64,000 bases of DNA from Cereibacter ovatus. Lineage in GTDB: Bacteria; Pseudomonadota; Alphaproteobacteria; Rhodobacterales; Rhodobacteraceae. Below, in pieces: positions 42,931 to 52,130 of this stretch (position 1 is its first letter; each line of letters starts with the position of its first letter). The notes beneath the pieces are model-generated. The model did not search any database. It was not told the origin of the DNA and saw nothing but the letters and a program-made list of their open reading frames with translations. A program made the position numbers and the translations under genes. The stretch covers positions 17,256 through 81,255 of the forward strand of contig NZ_OAOQ01000014.1 of assembly GCF_900207575.1 (NCBI RefSeq). Reading direction: 5' to 3'.

Positions 42931-43139
42931 TGACCGACTGGACGGAAGCCGAGCTCTCGGCGTTGCGCCGGGCCTATGCCAGCGGCACGACCCGGGTCAG
43001 TTATGATGGAAAATCGGTCGACTACGGCTCGGCCGAGGATCTTCTGACGCGCATCCGGACCATCGAACGCGCCATCGCGGGCACGGCGCGGCCGCTGCCG
43101 GTGGCGGGGCTCGCGGGCTTCTCGCGCGGGGACCGGTGA
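42930..43139 (+). CDS. gpW-like head-tail connector (remnant phage)
   Basis: The 69-residue product MTDWTEAELSALRRAYASGTTRVSYDGKSVDYGSAEDLL has the same two-helix/hairpin pattern as the gene at 7700. It looks intact, but its phage is not. Start from the TAATG overlap with the terminase stop. Confidence 0.8.
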   Translation: MTDWTEAELSALRRAYASGTTRVSYDGKSVDYGSAEDLLTRIRTIERAIAGTARPLPVAGLAGFSRGDR

Positions 43140-44750
43140 TGTCGGCAAACTGGTTCGACCACGCCATCGCCACGGTGGCGCCGCGCATGGCGGCCCGACG
43201 CGTGCTGGCACGGCAGGCTTTCGAGACCCTGACGCGCGGCTATGATGGTGCGTCGAAAGGGCGGCGGACGGACGGCTGGCGCGCGCCGGGATCCTCGGCC
43301 GACACCGAGATCGGCGTGGCCGGTGCTCTGCTACGCGACCGGATGCGCGATCTGGTGCGCAACAACCCGCATGCGGCCAAGGCCGTGGCGGTGCTTGTGA
43401 ACAACATCACCCGCATGCAGAAGGAGGCATCCATGCCTGAGAGCACGACCACCGTGGCCGGGGATGTCCCCGCCAGCACCGAGACCCGCCAGCCGCCTGT
43501 CGCGGCCCCGGCGAACTCCGAACCCGCCGCCGCGCGTATGCCGGATGCGCCCGCCACGCCCGACAGCGAGGCCATCGCAACTCGCGCCCGCGAGGCCGAA
43601 CGCGACCGCGTCTCCACCATCTACGATCTGACCGGCCGTCTGAACCTCGAACGCAGCTTCGCCGACGATCTGGTCAAGCGCGGCGTCAGCGTCGACGAAT
43701 CCCGCCGCCTTATCCTCGACCAGATCGCCGCGAAATCCGACGAGACCCGGACCTTCCCGCATGTCTCGGTGCCCCTCGGCGGCCGCGACGAGCGGATCAC
43801 CCGCCGCGACGCCGTGGCGAACGCGCTGCTGCACCGCTACAGCCCCACGCTCTTCCCGCTCGAGGATGCCGCGCGCCAGTATCGCGGCATGACCCTGCTG
43901 GAACTGGCCCGCGAAAGCCTCGGCAATGCCGGGGTCAACACGCGGGGCCTGTCGCGCGACGAGGTGGCGACGCGCGCGCTGCACTCGACCTCGGACTTCC
44001 CCGAGATCCTGTCGGCGGTCACCAACAAGACCCTGCGGCAGGCCTACGACGCCTATCCCCGGACCTTCGCGCTCTTCTGCCGCCAGGTGCTGGCGACCGA
44101 CTTCAAGTCCATGCACCGGGTGCAACTGGGCGAGGCGCCGCAGCTTCTGGAAGTGGGCGAAAGCGGCGAGTTCAAGCGCGGCACCCTTGGGGAAAGCAAG
44201 GAGAGCTACCGCGTGAAGACCTATGGCCGGGTCGTCGCGATCACCAGGCAGGTGCTGATCAACGACGATCTCGACGCCTTCACCCGAATCCCCGCGATGT
44301 ACGGCAACTCCATCGCGCAGCTGGAAAGCGATGTGGTCTGGGGCATCATCACCGCGAACCCGGCGATGGCCGATGGCAACGCGCTGTTCCACACCACGCA
44401 CAAGAACCTCGCCGCAACGGGCGCCGCGCTGGACGTGGCGAGCGTTGGCGCGGCCCGGGCGGCGATGGCGCTGCAGACCGGCCTCGACAAGAAGACGGTG
44501 CTGAACATCCGCCCAGCCTTCCTGATCGTGCCCGCCGCGCTGGAACTGAAGGCCGAGCAGCTGGTGGCGCAGAACCTTGTCCCCGCCGACAGCGCCAAGG
44601 TGGTCCCGCAGTCGATCCGTACCCTCTCGCCGATCAGCGAGCCGCGCCTCGATGCGGCCAGCGCCACTTCCTGGTATCTGGCGGCGAGCCCGAACCAGAT
44701 CGACACCATCGAATACGCCTATCTCGAGGGCCAGCAGGGTGCCTACATCG
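43136..44750 (+). pseudogene. Deletion chimera: portal N-terminus fused to protease-capsid gene
   Basis: Residues 1-93 are a portal N-terminus (ANWFDHAIATVAPRMAARRVLARQAFETLTRGYDG...RDRMRDLVRNNPHAAKAVAVLVNNI). From about residue 94 the sequence becomes a protease-linker and major capsid domain (ATRAREAERDRVSTIYDL, LLELARESLG, DFPEILSAVTNKTLRQAYDA, GEAPQLLEV, LINDDLDAFTRIP, GNALFHTTHKN). A deletion of the rest of the portal and most of the protease keeps one open frame. The capsid end is cut at about 44750, where defence DNA resumes. The frame stays open to 44890 by chance. Confidence 0.8.
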
Positions 44751-44751
44751 A

Positions 44752-44903
44752 AAGACGAGCTTCGGTCCGCGACCCTGGGCGGCGATGCCCATGTACATCC
44801 GGGCGGGGTCGTTCGTTGCCGGCACAGTCCGGGCGAAAAAGCTGTCCGTGCGATCCACGCCGGGCGGCGGGAAGATCCGCGCACCGATGAGTTGCGTCGC
44901 CAT
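44752..44903 (-). pseudogene. Truncated gene of the defence operon, N-terminus only
   Basis: A GGAGG site precedes ATG 44903. About 50 residues (MATQLIGARIFPPPGVDRTD...YMGIAAQGRGPKLVF) are readable before the prophage junction. It follows the HEPN gene by 67 bp on the same strand. No domain is recognised. Its missing part and the missing N-terminus of the PLD gene may have been one gene or two, lost or split when the phage arrived. Confidence 0.5.
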
Positions 44904-44970
44904 GGGAACCTCCACAGGCCGCAGCTAATCTTGCGGAAGGCCAAATGCAAGGATTTATTGCGCACAGCGG

Positions 44971-45627
44971 TCAGGCGATCTGCGCGACCTCCTCGATCCG
45001 CGCGGTGCCGGCTTCCTCCTCGAAGTAGCGGTCCCCACCGCTCAGGGACGCGCAGAAGAGGTCGGCAAGGACGCTGCCGATCCGTCGCATGTCGTCGTGA
45101 AAGAGGTCGAGCTTCAGGATCCTCTGCGCTCCGCGCTCGGCGTTGAACTTCACCCGGAAGCCTGCGAGCAGCGTCTGCCCCGTGCGGGCAGACTGCTTGT
45201 GGATCGGCTTGATCGTCCGGCCGTCTCCGTGTGCGAGGGCGTCGCGGAGCCACTTGAAGAAGTCCTCGGCCGTCATGGCCTCGAAATCGGTGTTGATCCT
45301 GCGGTCCTCGATCTCGCGCCCGTCGGCGCGGTCGACCAACACTAGCTGGGGCATGGCCAGGGACAGCCGCCACGGATCTTCTGTGATCCGTTTCTCCCGC
45401 ATGGCTTCCCGAACATCATGGGCGCGGTGGTCGGCATGGTCCTGCCACTGGCCTCGCTGCCCTTGGTTGCCTGCGACCCATGCGCGGTTCTTGGTCCAGA
45501 GCAGGACGCTGCTGAACAGGGCGAAGGTCTGCGTCACGTTGAAGGTCGTCTGCGGCGGCTCGTCGAGCATCGCCTTCAGGCGGTTCACGATGGCCCATTC
45601 GACATGTTCGTCAGCGATGCCGCCCAT
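44971..45627 (-). CDS. HEPN-domain protein in methyltransferase operon
   Basis: This 218-residue protein starts after a strong AAGGAGG site. It contains WLRDALAHGDGRTI, in which R128-D129-x3-H133 is an RX4H HEPN motif with the usual polar residue after Arg. The pattern is close to that of HEPN families with an LRNAxAHG motif. N- and C-terminal parts are helical (FALFSSVLLWTKNRAWV; HDDMRRIGSVLADLF). HEPN ribonucleases occur as accessory or toxic subunits in restriction-type systems. It lies 12 bp after the methyltransferase stop. Confidence 0.65.
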   Translation of the reverse strand: MGGIADEHVEWAIVNRLKAMLDEPPQTTFNVTQTFALFSSVLLWTKNRAWVAGNQGQRGQWQDHADHRAHDVREAMREKRITEDPWRLSLAMPQLVLVDRADGREIEDRRINTDFEAMTAEDFFKWLRDALAHGDGRTIKPIHKQSARTGQTLLAGFRVKFNAERGAQRILKLDLFHDDMRRIGSVLADLFCASLSGGDRYFEEEAGTARIEEVAQIA

Positions 45628-45639
45628 GAGCCACCTCCT

Positions 45640-48258
45640 TCATTCGTCCTCCCCATCGTCGTCTGGGTTCTCGTCGTCTTCTTCCGACGCCGTCAGCCCG
45701 GCAGCACGTTCGGCTTCGGCGCGTTCGGCATTGAGGGCGAGGAGGCGGGCGAGCACCTCGTCCTTGAACTCGGACGGCCAGTCGAGGCGCGTTTTGGCCT
45801 GCTTGCCTTCGTCGGCGTCCTGCTCGACGAACTCCGGCTGCGCGCAGTCGGCAAGGTCGTCCCACCCATAGGCGCGCAGGACGGCATCATCCATGTCGGC
45901 ATGCCGCTCCCGCAGGCGAGCAATATCTGGGGCTTTCTCGAAGCGGTCGTGGAAGCGGTTGTAGGTCTTAGTGAGGCCTTCACCGCTGCCAGACATCAGG
46001 CTAAGCCTTTGAGAGAGAAATGCTTCTCCCTTCGTTGCTAGTTCTTCAATGTGCCCAGACTTGACAGGGAAGGGGAACGTTTCAAAGCAGGCTCCAGTCG
46101 AATAATTCAATGTTTCTCCAAGCGTGGAAGCAAATGTTTCAACCCACAACCAGTGAGCGCGTGTATTCAAGACGCAGTCCATAGGCCCCGGTGGAGCCGC
46201 AACCACTATCGCTTTCTGATCGAATATTTGCGCTGAAGTGACTCGCGAAAAGCTAATAAACTTTGTGGCCTGCGAGCAAACGAGAACGCTTGTTTGTGAC
46301 CTTATCTTATCATAAAGCTTGTTCTTCCGGTAAGCGAACTGCCACCATCGGTTGCGAAGGTCCTCTCGCTTCTGTTTCACTCTCTCAGGCTTCACGTATT
46401 CTTCTGCAATTTCGACAAGCTCGGGAAATCTCGCTCGCGCATCGGAGAGGGGCATATTCTCCAAATCAAAGATAAATCGGGAAGCTGCTTGTGCGGGATG
46501 GTTGTTGATATCATCGCCGCCCAGATAGGGAAAAATTCGGCTCTCTGAATAACGATTGGCCAAAACAACTTTTTCAAGCATAGGCGTTGAGGGGCCAAGA
46601 CCCTTCTCATGTGCCGAGTCATCAAAAATGAAGCCTTTTCCAAGTGGAATCGATCCTTGAAACGCAAGGCCTGCGTTTGCGACTAGCCTATGGGGAGACG
46701 CGTCCAAGTCGCCTTCGACGAGATACGCCGAGATTCGTGAAACCGCTTTGCCATCGAGCAGCGGCTTAGACGAAAGGCGTTCAGTCTTCACTATGTGGAC
46801 GACGGCCACGATCACCATTGCGTCGCCTGGCCATCTCAGACGTCGGACCGCGTGTGAGATGCGAGCTTGACCCTCAAGAATTATCGTTAGGCCGGATAAC
46901 CTCGTTTCACCTTGACCGATTGTCTTCGTTGCAATTAACCCCAACGCTCCACCGGCGCGAAGCAATTTGAAGGCATGTCGGAAGAAGTGGGCCACTAGGT
47001 CCGCGTTGCCATGTGAGCCTGGCGAAGCTTCCGAAAGCCAAGCGGCGTAGTTAGCGCCATACTCGCTAGAGATCTTTCGACCGCCCAAGAATGGTGGATT
47101 GCCCACGATGGCATCGAATCCGCCATTCTCACGCTTGAATACTTCTGGGAATTCGATGACCCAGTGGAAGGGAGGTATACCTTGGACTCCCGCGCGCAGC
47201 GCATTCCCTGAAGCCTCAAGCAGGTCCCAACGGGCGGGCCTGCCGGAGAACCAGCTTTCTGCATCCGCCCGGGCTTTCTCGCGTGCTTTGGCCTTGTCGG
47301 CTGAGAAAAAGGCCGCGATCACCGCATCCCCCAACAGCCTGACAGGTGAAAGGCGCGTCTCGACATGCTTGTGCCGCTGTTCCTGGATCGCGCGCATGGT
47401 GTCGTCCGGTGCTGACCGTATCTCGGCCCGGGCCCGGTCCGCCTCGGCCACGCGCTCAGCGACGAGCGGCCGCAGCAAGGGCAGGCCGGGCTTCGACGAA
47501 TCCCAGTTCGCAGCGGCGATCTGCTCGGGGGTCAGGCCGACGAGGCTGTCGCCGCATTTCAGCGCATGATCGAGGAAGGTGAACTCGTGATCCTTCGCGA
47601 GGGTGGCGAGCCACAGCGACAGCTTCGCCAGATCGACCGCGCGCGCGTTTCTGTCGACCCCATAGAGGCAACGCTGCGCCACGAGGCGGCGGGCATGCAG
47701 ATCCTCGTCCTCATCGGGGGGAATGACCGGTCTTTTCTCCGGCCAGTCCGCCCAGGCCTTGACCAGCCGCGTCGCGATGGCGCGGCAGGCCTCCACCAGG
47801 AAGGCGCCCGACCCCATGGCCGGGTCGCATACCTTCAGATCGAGGATTTGCTCCGGCGTCGCATCCGGCCCGAGCCGTTCGAAAGCCGGCTCCAGCGCAT
47901 GTGCGACGATCGGCTGGGTGAGGCTGCGGGGCGTGTAGTGGCTGCCGGTGCGGCGGCGCTCGTCCGTCGGCTGCAGGATTGGAGTGCCGGGGGACGCGAT
48001 TACATGGCGGGGCGATCCGCGCTCGTCCACGATGCCATCGAAGGCGGCGGCAAGATCCTCCACCGTCGCTGCCGCCTCGACCGGCTTTGCCTGAGCGGCC
48101 GTGAGCGAACGGCCGACGTTCTCCTTCAGATCCTTGATCCGGTCCTTGCCCTTGCGTTTCAGCAGTTCGTCGAGCGCAACAAACACGGGCGTCCGGTTGT
48201 TCTTGCCTGCCTTGATCGCGAGCACGCGGCTTTCGGCGACCTCAACGGTGAAGCCCAT
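45640..48258 (-). pseudogene. Eco57I-type DNA methyltransferase, N-terminally truncated
   Basis: The frame gives 872 residues from ATG 48258 and continues open to the fusion point near 48320. It contains DVEQIGSVYETVMGF (just above the ATG and into it), the AdoMet motif VCDPAMGSGAFLVEACR, and the catalytic IVGNPPFLGGR, followed by a target-recognition half. Enzymes of this type normally have several hundred residues before GSVYE, so the N-terminus is missing. The part left could still bind AdoMet, but activity is doubtful. GC drops in the middle (46000-47000), the usual state of recognition domains. Confidence 0.8.
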
Positions 48259-48320
48259 GACCGTCTCGTAGACCGAACCGATCTGCTCGACGTCCAGCGT
48301 GCGGTAGGACAGCGGGGCTC

Positions 48321-48773
48321 CGGGTTGGACAGGGACTGATACTGCACCTCGATCGCCTCGGATCGGCGGATTGCGTCGACCACAGACCGAAGGGTTTGAG
48401 GATCGACGCCGCGCGCCGGGGTAGGCGCGGAATCGTAGGCGGGCAGTCCCGCGATCCAGCAGTCGTCCTCATCGAGGATGCCGTCAGCGACCGACCGCAG
48501 CTGGGCCAAGTATCGACCGGCATCCAGCTTGTCGAAAACCGGCTTGAAGCCAGGCTGGCGCACATAGGTCCGAAGGCTGCGGTCGTAGTCCATGTTATGA
48601 GGAGCGAGGCCGATGTAGCGGCTCAGGTCGGATGACGCCTGGTTCACCGACAGCCCGAACTGCTCCATCACATCGCTGCGGTTCACATGCCCCTCCCAAA
48701 ACAGGCGGAACTCGATGAACTCGAGCCTCTGCTCGACCCCCCAACGAAGCTCCGACCTGTCGTTGCTCACCAC
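48321..48773 (-). pseudogene. BrxR/CapW-like WYL regulator, C-terminus lost
   Basis: The first 150 residues show a winged helix (RWGVEQRLEFIEFRLFWEGHVNRSDVMEQFGLSVNQASSDLSRYI...YDRSLRTYV) and the start of a WYL domain (LRSVVDAIRRSEAIEVQYQSLSNPEPR). This is the layout of BrxR/CapW repressors that control defence islands. After PEPR the sequence switches to methyltransferase coding in another frame: a deletion has joined the 5' half of this gene to the 3' part of the methyltransferase gene. Confidence 0.75.
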
Positions 48774-48891
48774 GCTCTCCCGTCATCGGTCGATGCGCAT
48801 GGAAATCATGCGCGCCCAATTTCTGGGCCTTCTTGGACCGTAGCCGCACGATGCTTGGGGATCAATCGAAAAGGGAAGGGTTGGCGCGCGA

Positions 48892-50046
48892 TTATCCCAA
48901 GGATTGCCGCAGGTTCTGCGCGACGGCATCGGCCGCCATCCGCACTGGTTCCGCCGCGAGATGGGCGTATCGCGCCGTGGTCTGGACCTGCGTGTGGCCA
49001 AGGAGCTTGCCGATCATCGGCAGGCCCTGACCGGAAGCCACGGCCGTGGACGCGAAGGTGTGGCGCAGGTCGTGGATGCGGACGTCCTTGACCCCTGCAC
49101 GGGCGCGGACGCGCTGCCAGAAGGGTTGCAGATCGCTCAGGGGCTTGCCGGACAAAGTGCCGGTGATCACCCACGGGTTGCCGTCAATGCGCTGGGCGCC
49201 CCGCAGCAGGTCCACCACCGGCTGACCTACATGGACGACCTTCGCGCCTGTCTTGGAATCCGGCAGGCGCAGGGCAGGGACGTCGAGATCGACGTAGGAC
49301 CATTTCAGGGACATGATCTCGTTCAGGCGGCAACCCGTCAGGATCAGCAGGCGCGCGGCGAGGATGGCCGAGGCCAGTTCCACCCCTTCCGCTTCCATCT
49401 CGCGCAGCACCTCGCCGATCCGGCGCAGCTCGGCCGCGCTCAGGAACCGTTCGCGCTTTTCCTCGGGGTATTTCCGGATGTGCTTGCGCGGGTTGGTCCC
49501 ATCAGGACGTAGGCCCCACATCTCGGACAGACTGAACATCTTCGAGATCACCTCGAGGCAGCGATTGGCCTGATAGGGAATGTGGCGCAGATCGTGGTGG
49601 AACTTCGCGACATCCGCCCGCGTGATCCCCGTGACCGTCAACTGCCCGAGGGCGGGCAGGATGAAGCGTTGAAGGTTCCGGCGATACTCTTTCCCCGTGC
49701 TCGCCTTCACGCGGATGGCGATGTGTTCCTTGTCGAACCGTTCAGCCAGTTCCTTGATCGTGATGGCCTTGCGTCCGGCGTCGCGTTCCGCGGCAGGGTC
49801 CTGCCCGTTGCGCGCGGCGGCGACGATGGTGATGGCGCGGGTCCGTGCCTGTTCGCAGGTCAACACGGTGCTGGGCCCGAGGCTGATGCGCCGTGACCGG
49901 CGCCCCGCACGGTATTGCACGACGTAGCCTTTCCGCCCGCTTGGCAGCACCCGAAGCCCGAAGCCGGGGATGTCGCTGTCCCAGACGAAGTATTCGGTGG
50001 CTTGGGGCTCTGCGGCGTCGACGATGCGCTTGGTGAGTTTGGGCAT
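48892..50046 (-). CDS. int: Tyrosine recombinase, integrase 2
   Basis: From ATG 50046 (MPKLTKRIVDAAEPQ) the protein is 384 residues; the open frame above it is not credible. It has a DUF4102-type N-terminus, then catalytic Arg in TGCRLNEIMSLKW, HDLRHTFAS and GHTQVQTTARYAH with the nucleophilic Tyr. It appears intact. It lies 1.8 kb from att 2, with the DUF6880 gene between, and is related to but distinct from integrase 1. Confidence 0.92.
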   Translation of the reverse strand: MPKLTKRIVDAAEPQATEYFVWDSDIPGFGLRVLPSGRKGYVVQYRAGRRSRRISLGPSTVLTCEQARTRAITIVAAARNGQDPAAERDAGRKAITIKELAERFDKEHIAIRVKASTGKEYRRNLQRFILPALGQLTVTGITRADVAKFHHDLRHIPYQANRCLEVISKMFSLSEMWGLRPDGTNPRKHIRKYPEEKRERFLSAAELRRIGEVLREMEAEGVELASAILAARLLILTGCRLNEIMSLKWSYVDLDVPALRLPDSKTGAKVVHVGQPVVDLLRGAQRIDGNPWVITGTLSGKPLSDLQPFWQRVRARAGVKDVRIHDLRHTFASTAVASGQGLPMIGKLLGHTQVQTTARYAHLAAEPVRMAADAVAQNLRQSLG

Positions 50047-50262
50047 GGGAGTGGCTTCCGGGTTCTCTGGATTCCACAGTGCGCAATGCAGATGACTAGT
50101 CAACGAACACATTGATATTGCGTGTAAAAAGGAAAATCCGCGCAATCTCACGCAGGGGCTGCATCGCAGTCGAGCGCGGACAGGATGGTCCGCAGGAATC
50201 AGAACGCAGGTTCCGGTCTTTCGGCCGTGCTGCTAAGGTCCGCGAAAAGAAACGGAATCCCG

Positions 50263-51702
50263 ATGGCGTCGAAGTCCACCCTCAACGCAAAGAACCTGGA
50301 GGCGCTGGGCACTGAGCGTCTGGCGCAGCTGCTGATCGAGATCAGCACCGGCGATGCCGCTGCCAAGCGCAAGCTGCGCCTTGCCCTGGCCGGAGCAGAA
50401 GGCCCGAGGGAGGCGGCGCGGGAGATCGCCAAGCGGCTGACCAGCATCGCGAAGGCCCGGACCTTCGTGAACTGGCAGAACCGCAAGCCGCTGGTGAAGG
50501 ATCTTCAGACCCAGCGCAGCGCCATCATGGATGAGATCGCCCCGCATGATCCGGGTGAGGCTCTGGCGCTCTTGTGGCGGTTCATGGGGCTGGCCACGCC
50601 CGTGTTCGAACGCTGCGATGACAGCAGCGGCACCGTCATCGACATCTTCCACCAGGCCTGCGCCGATCTGGGCGAGGTGGCCAAGGCGGCTGATGCGGCG
50701 CCCGAGGCGCTGGCGCGGCAGGTTGTAGACGCGCTGCAGGACAACGGGTTTGGCCAGTATGACGGTTTGATCGCCATCATCGCCCCGGCGCTAGGCCCCG
50801 ACGGCGTTGCGCACCTCAAGGCACTGGTTGAAGAGCTCGGCCGCACGCCGGTGCCGGTGCCGCCAAAGAGCGAATGGCAGGCTGTCGGCTGGGGCAGTGG
50901 TGGCACGCGCTATGCCCACGAGATGGAGGAACGCGCGCGGCAGAGCACAGTGGAGATGGCGCTGAAGGACATTGCCGACGTGCAGGGCGACGTCGATGGC
51001 TTCATCGCGCAGTATGACCCGAAGACCCGCAAGGTGCCAAAGATCGCGGCCGAGATCGCGCAGCGCCTGCTGGCGGCCGGCAGGGCAGGGGACGCGCTTG
51101 GCTTCATCGAGCGGGCCGAGGTGAAAGATGCGCGCTGGATCCCGCCGGAGTGGCAGGACGCCCGACTTGCCGTGCTGGAGGCGCTCGACCGGAAGGATGA
51201 GGCGCAAGCATTCCGCTGGGCGTGCTTCGAGCGCGACCTGTCGGGTGAGCACCTGCGGGCCTACCTGAAGCGTCTGCCGGATTTCGACGATATCGACGCC
51301 GAGGAACGCGCGTTGGCGCATGCTGCTGGCCATACCGACCTGCTTGGCGCACTGGCCTTCTTCCTGAACTGGCCATCGCTGGCCCATGCCGCGCAATTGC
51401 TGATCGACCGGCAGGACGAGGTCGACGGCGATCACTACGAGTTCCTGGCCCCGGCGGCCGAGACACTGGCCGAGAAGCATCCGCTGGCGGCGACGGTGGC
51501 GCTGCGGGCGATGATCGATTTCACGCTGACCGAGGGGAGGCAGAAGCGCTATGGCTATGCCGCCCAGCACTTGGCAACCTGTGCCGATTTGGCCGGACGG
51601 ATCGAGGACTTCGGACCGGTTGAGCCGCACCTTGCCTACGCCGCGCGCCTGAAGGCCGAGCATGGCAAGAAGACCGGCTTCTGGTCAAAGATGGAGGAAT
51701 GA
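50263..51702 (+). CDS. DUF6880 family protein
   Basis: From ATG 50263 the 479-residue protein begins MASKSTLNAKNLEALGTERLAQLLIEIS and has the DUF6880 features: KRKLRLALAGAEGPREAAREIAKRL, FVNWQNRKPLV, FERCDDSSGTVIDIF and a long all-helical, TPR-like body. Function is unknown for the family. It is transcribed away from integrase 2 with about 215 bp between starts, and ends 184 bp before att 2, so it is cargo in the int-att slot. Confidence 0.8.
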   Translation: MASKSTLNAKNLEALGTERLAQLLIEISTGDAAAKRKLRLALAGAEGPREAAREIAKRLTSIAKARTFVNWQNRKPLVKDLQTQRSAIMDEIAPHDPGEALALLWRFMGLATPVFERCDDSSGTVIDIFHQACADLGEVAKAADAAPEALARQVVDALQDNGFGQYDGLIAIIAPALGPDGVAHLKALVEELGRTPVPVPPKSEWQAVGWGSGGTRYAHEMEERARQSTVEMALKDIADVQGDVDGFIAQYDPKTRKVPKIAAEIAQRLLAAGRAGDALGFIERAEVKDARWIPPEWQDARLAVLEALDRKDEAQAFRWACFERDLSGEHLRAYLKRLPDFDDIDAEERALAHAAGHTDLLGALAFFLNWPSLAHAAQLLIDRQDEVDGDHYEFLAPAAETLAEKHPLAATVALRAMIDFTLTEGRQKRYGYAAQHLATCADLAGRIEDFGPVEPHLAYAARLKAEHGKKTGFWSKMEE

Positions 51703-51885
51703 TGGACGTGCTACCGGAAAATCATTCCGCCACCCATTGGAAGCATGGTGGAAGCACAAGGGGGAAAACGGCTGCGCAATCCTGACAATCCGCGCGAAGG
51801 CCGCCCTCGGGGACCCGGCTTGCAACAGGCGGAAACCGCGCAACAACTCGCGATCCTGCGCGATTGTTCATGGTTCGTTCGGCAC

Positions 51886-51932
51886 GGCTCATAACCTGAA
51901 GGCCGCAGGTTCAAATCCTGCCCCCGCAACCA
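51886..51932 (+). repeat. att repeat 2: 3' end of tRNA-fMet
   Basis: Same 45-47 bp as att 1 (anticodon loop CTCATAAC to ACCA) with C-G in the T stem, like att 3. No 5' tRNA half. It marks the right end of element 2 and left end of element 3. Confidence 0.85.
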
Positions 51933-51971
51933 GTTTTTCCATCAAGATATCAAAGGTTTAGGAAAAAGCAC

Positions 51972-51995
51972 AGCGCCCCACGGCGCGCTTTTTGC
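51972..51995 (+). terminator. Hairpin after att 2
   Basis: GCGCC (51973-51977) pairs with GGCGC (51982-51986), followed by a T run with interruptions (CTTTTTGCG). Corresponds in position to the hairpins after att 1 and att 3. Confidence 0.45.
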
Positions 51996-52130
51996 GTTGC
52001 AACACGCCACAACACATTGCCCAAAGATTCCAAACCCTTACGATCACCCCCGATTCCTCCGTGCAACACCCATGCGACACAGTTCGGCGAGGTGTTCGCC
52101 GAACATTCTCGTCGACCTTTGCGGCGCGCA

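Larger units (their letters stand above)
38950..44750 (+). mobile_element. Prophage remnant inside the defence operon
   Basis: Plus-strand fragments of terminase small subunit, terminase large subunit (split), gpW, portal N-terminus and a protease-capsid gene lie between two minus-strand defence gene fragments (PLD at the left, unknown gene at the right). Order matches element 1's morphogenesis block but the genes are divergent in sequence. Junctions are placed to about 20 bp from where coding similarity stops. No target duplication was found. Confidence 0.75.
36925..51932. mobile_element. Element 2: decayed integrative element between att 1 and att 2
   Basis: Bounded by tRNA-fMet 3'-end repeats, with integrase 2 at 48892-50046 near the right end. 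Contents: a broken minus-strand defence operon (PLD protein, unknown gene, HEPN, methyltransferase, WYL regulator), a prophage remnant inside it, a plasmid-like insert inside the remnant, and a DUF6880 gene. Nearly every large gene is truncated or fused, so the element looks no longer mobile as a unit except for its apparently intact integrase. Confidence 0.65.

Noticed and set aside
37085..48773. Assignment of the broken operon as a true DISARM system
   Set aside because: A PLD protein, methyltransferase and WYL regulator are suggestive, but no DrmA helicase or DrmB (DUF1998) sequence is visible, and the PLD protein is much longer than DrmC.
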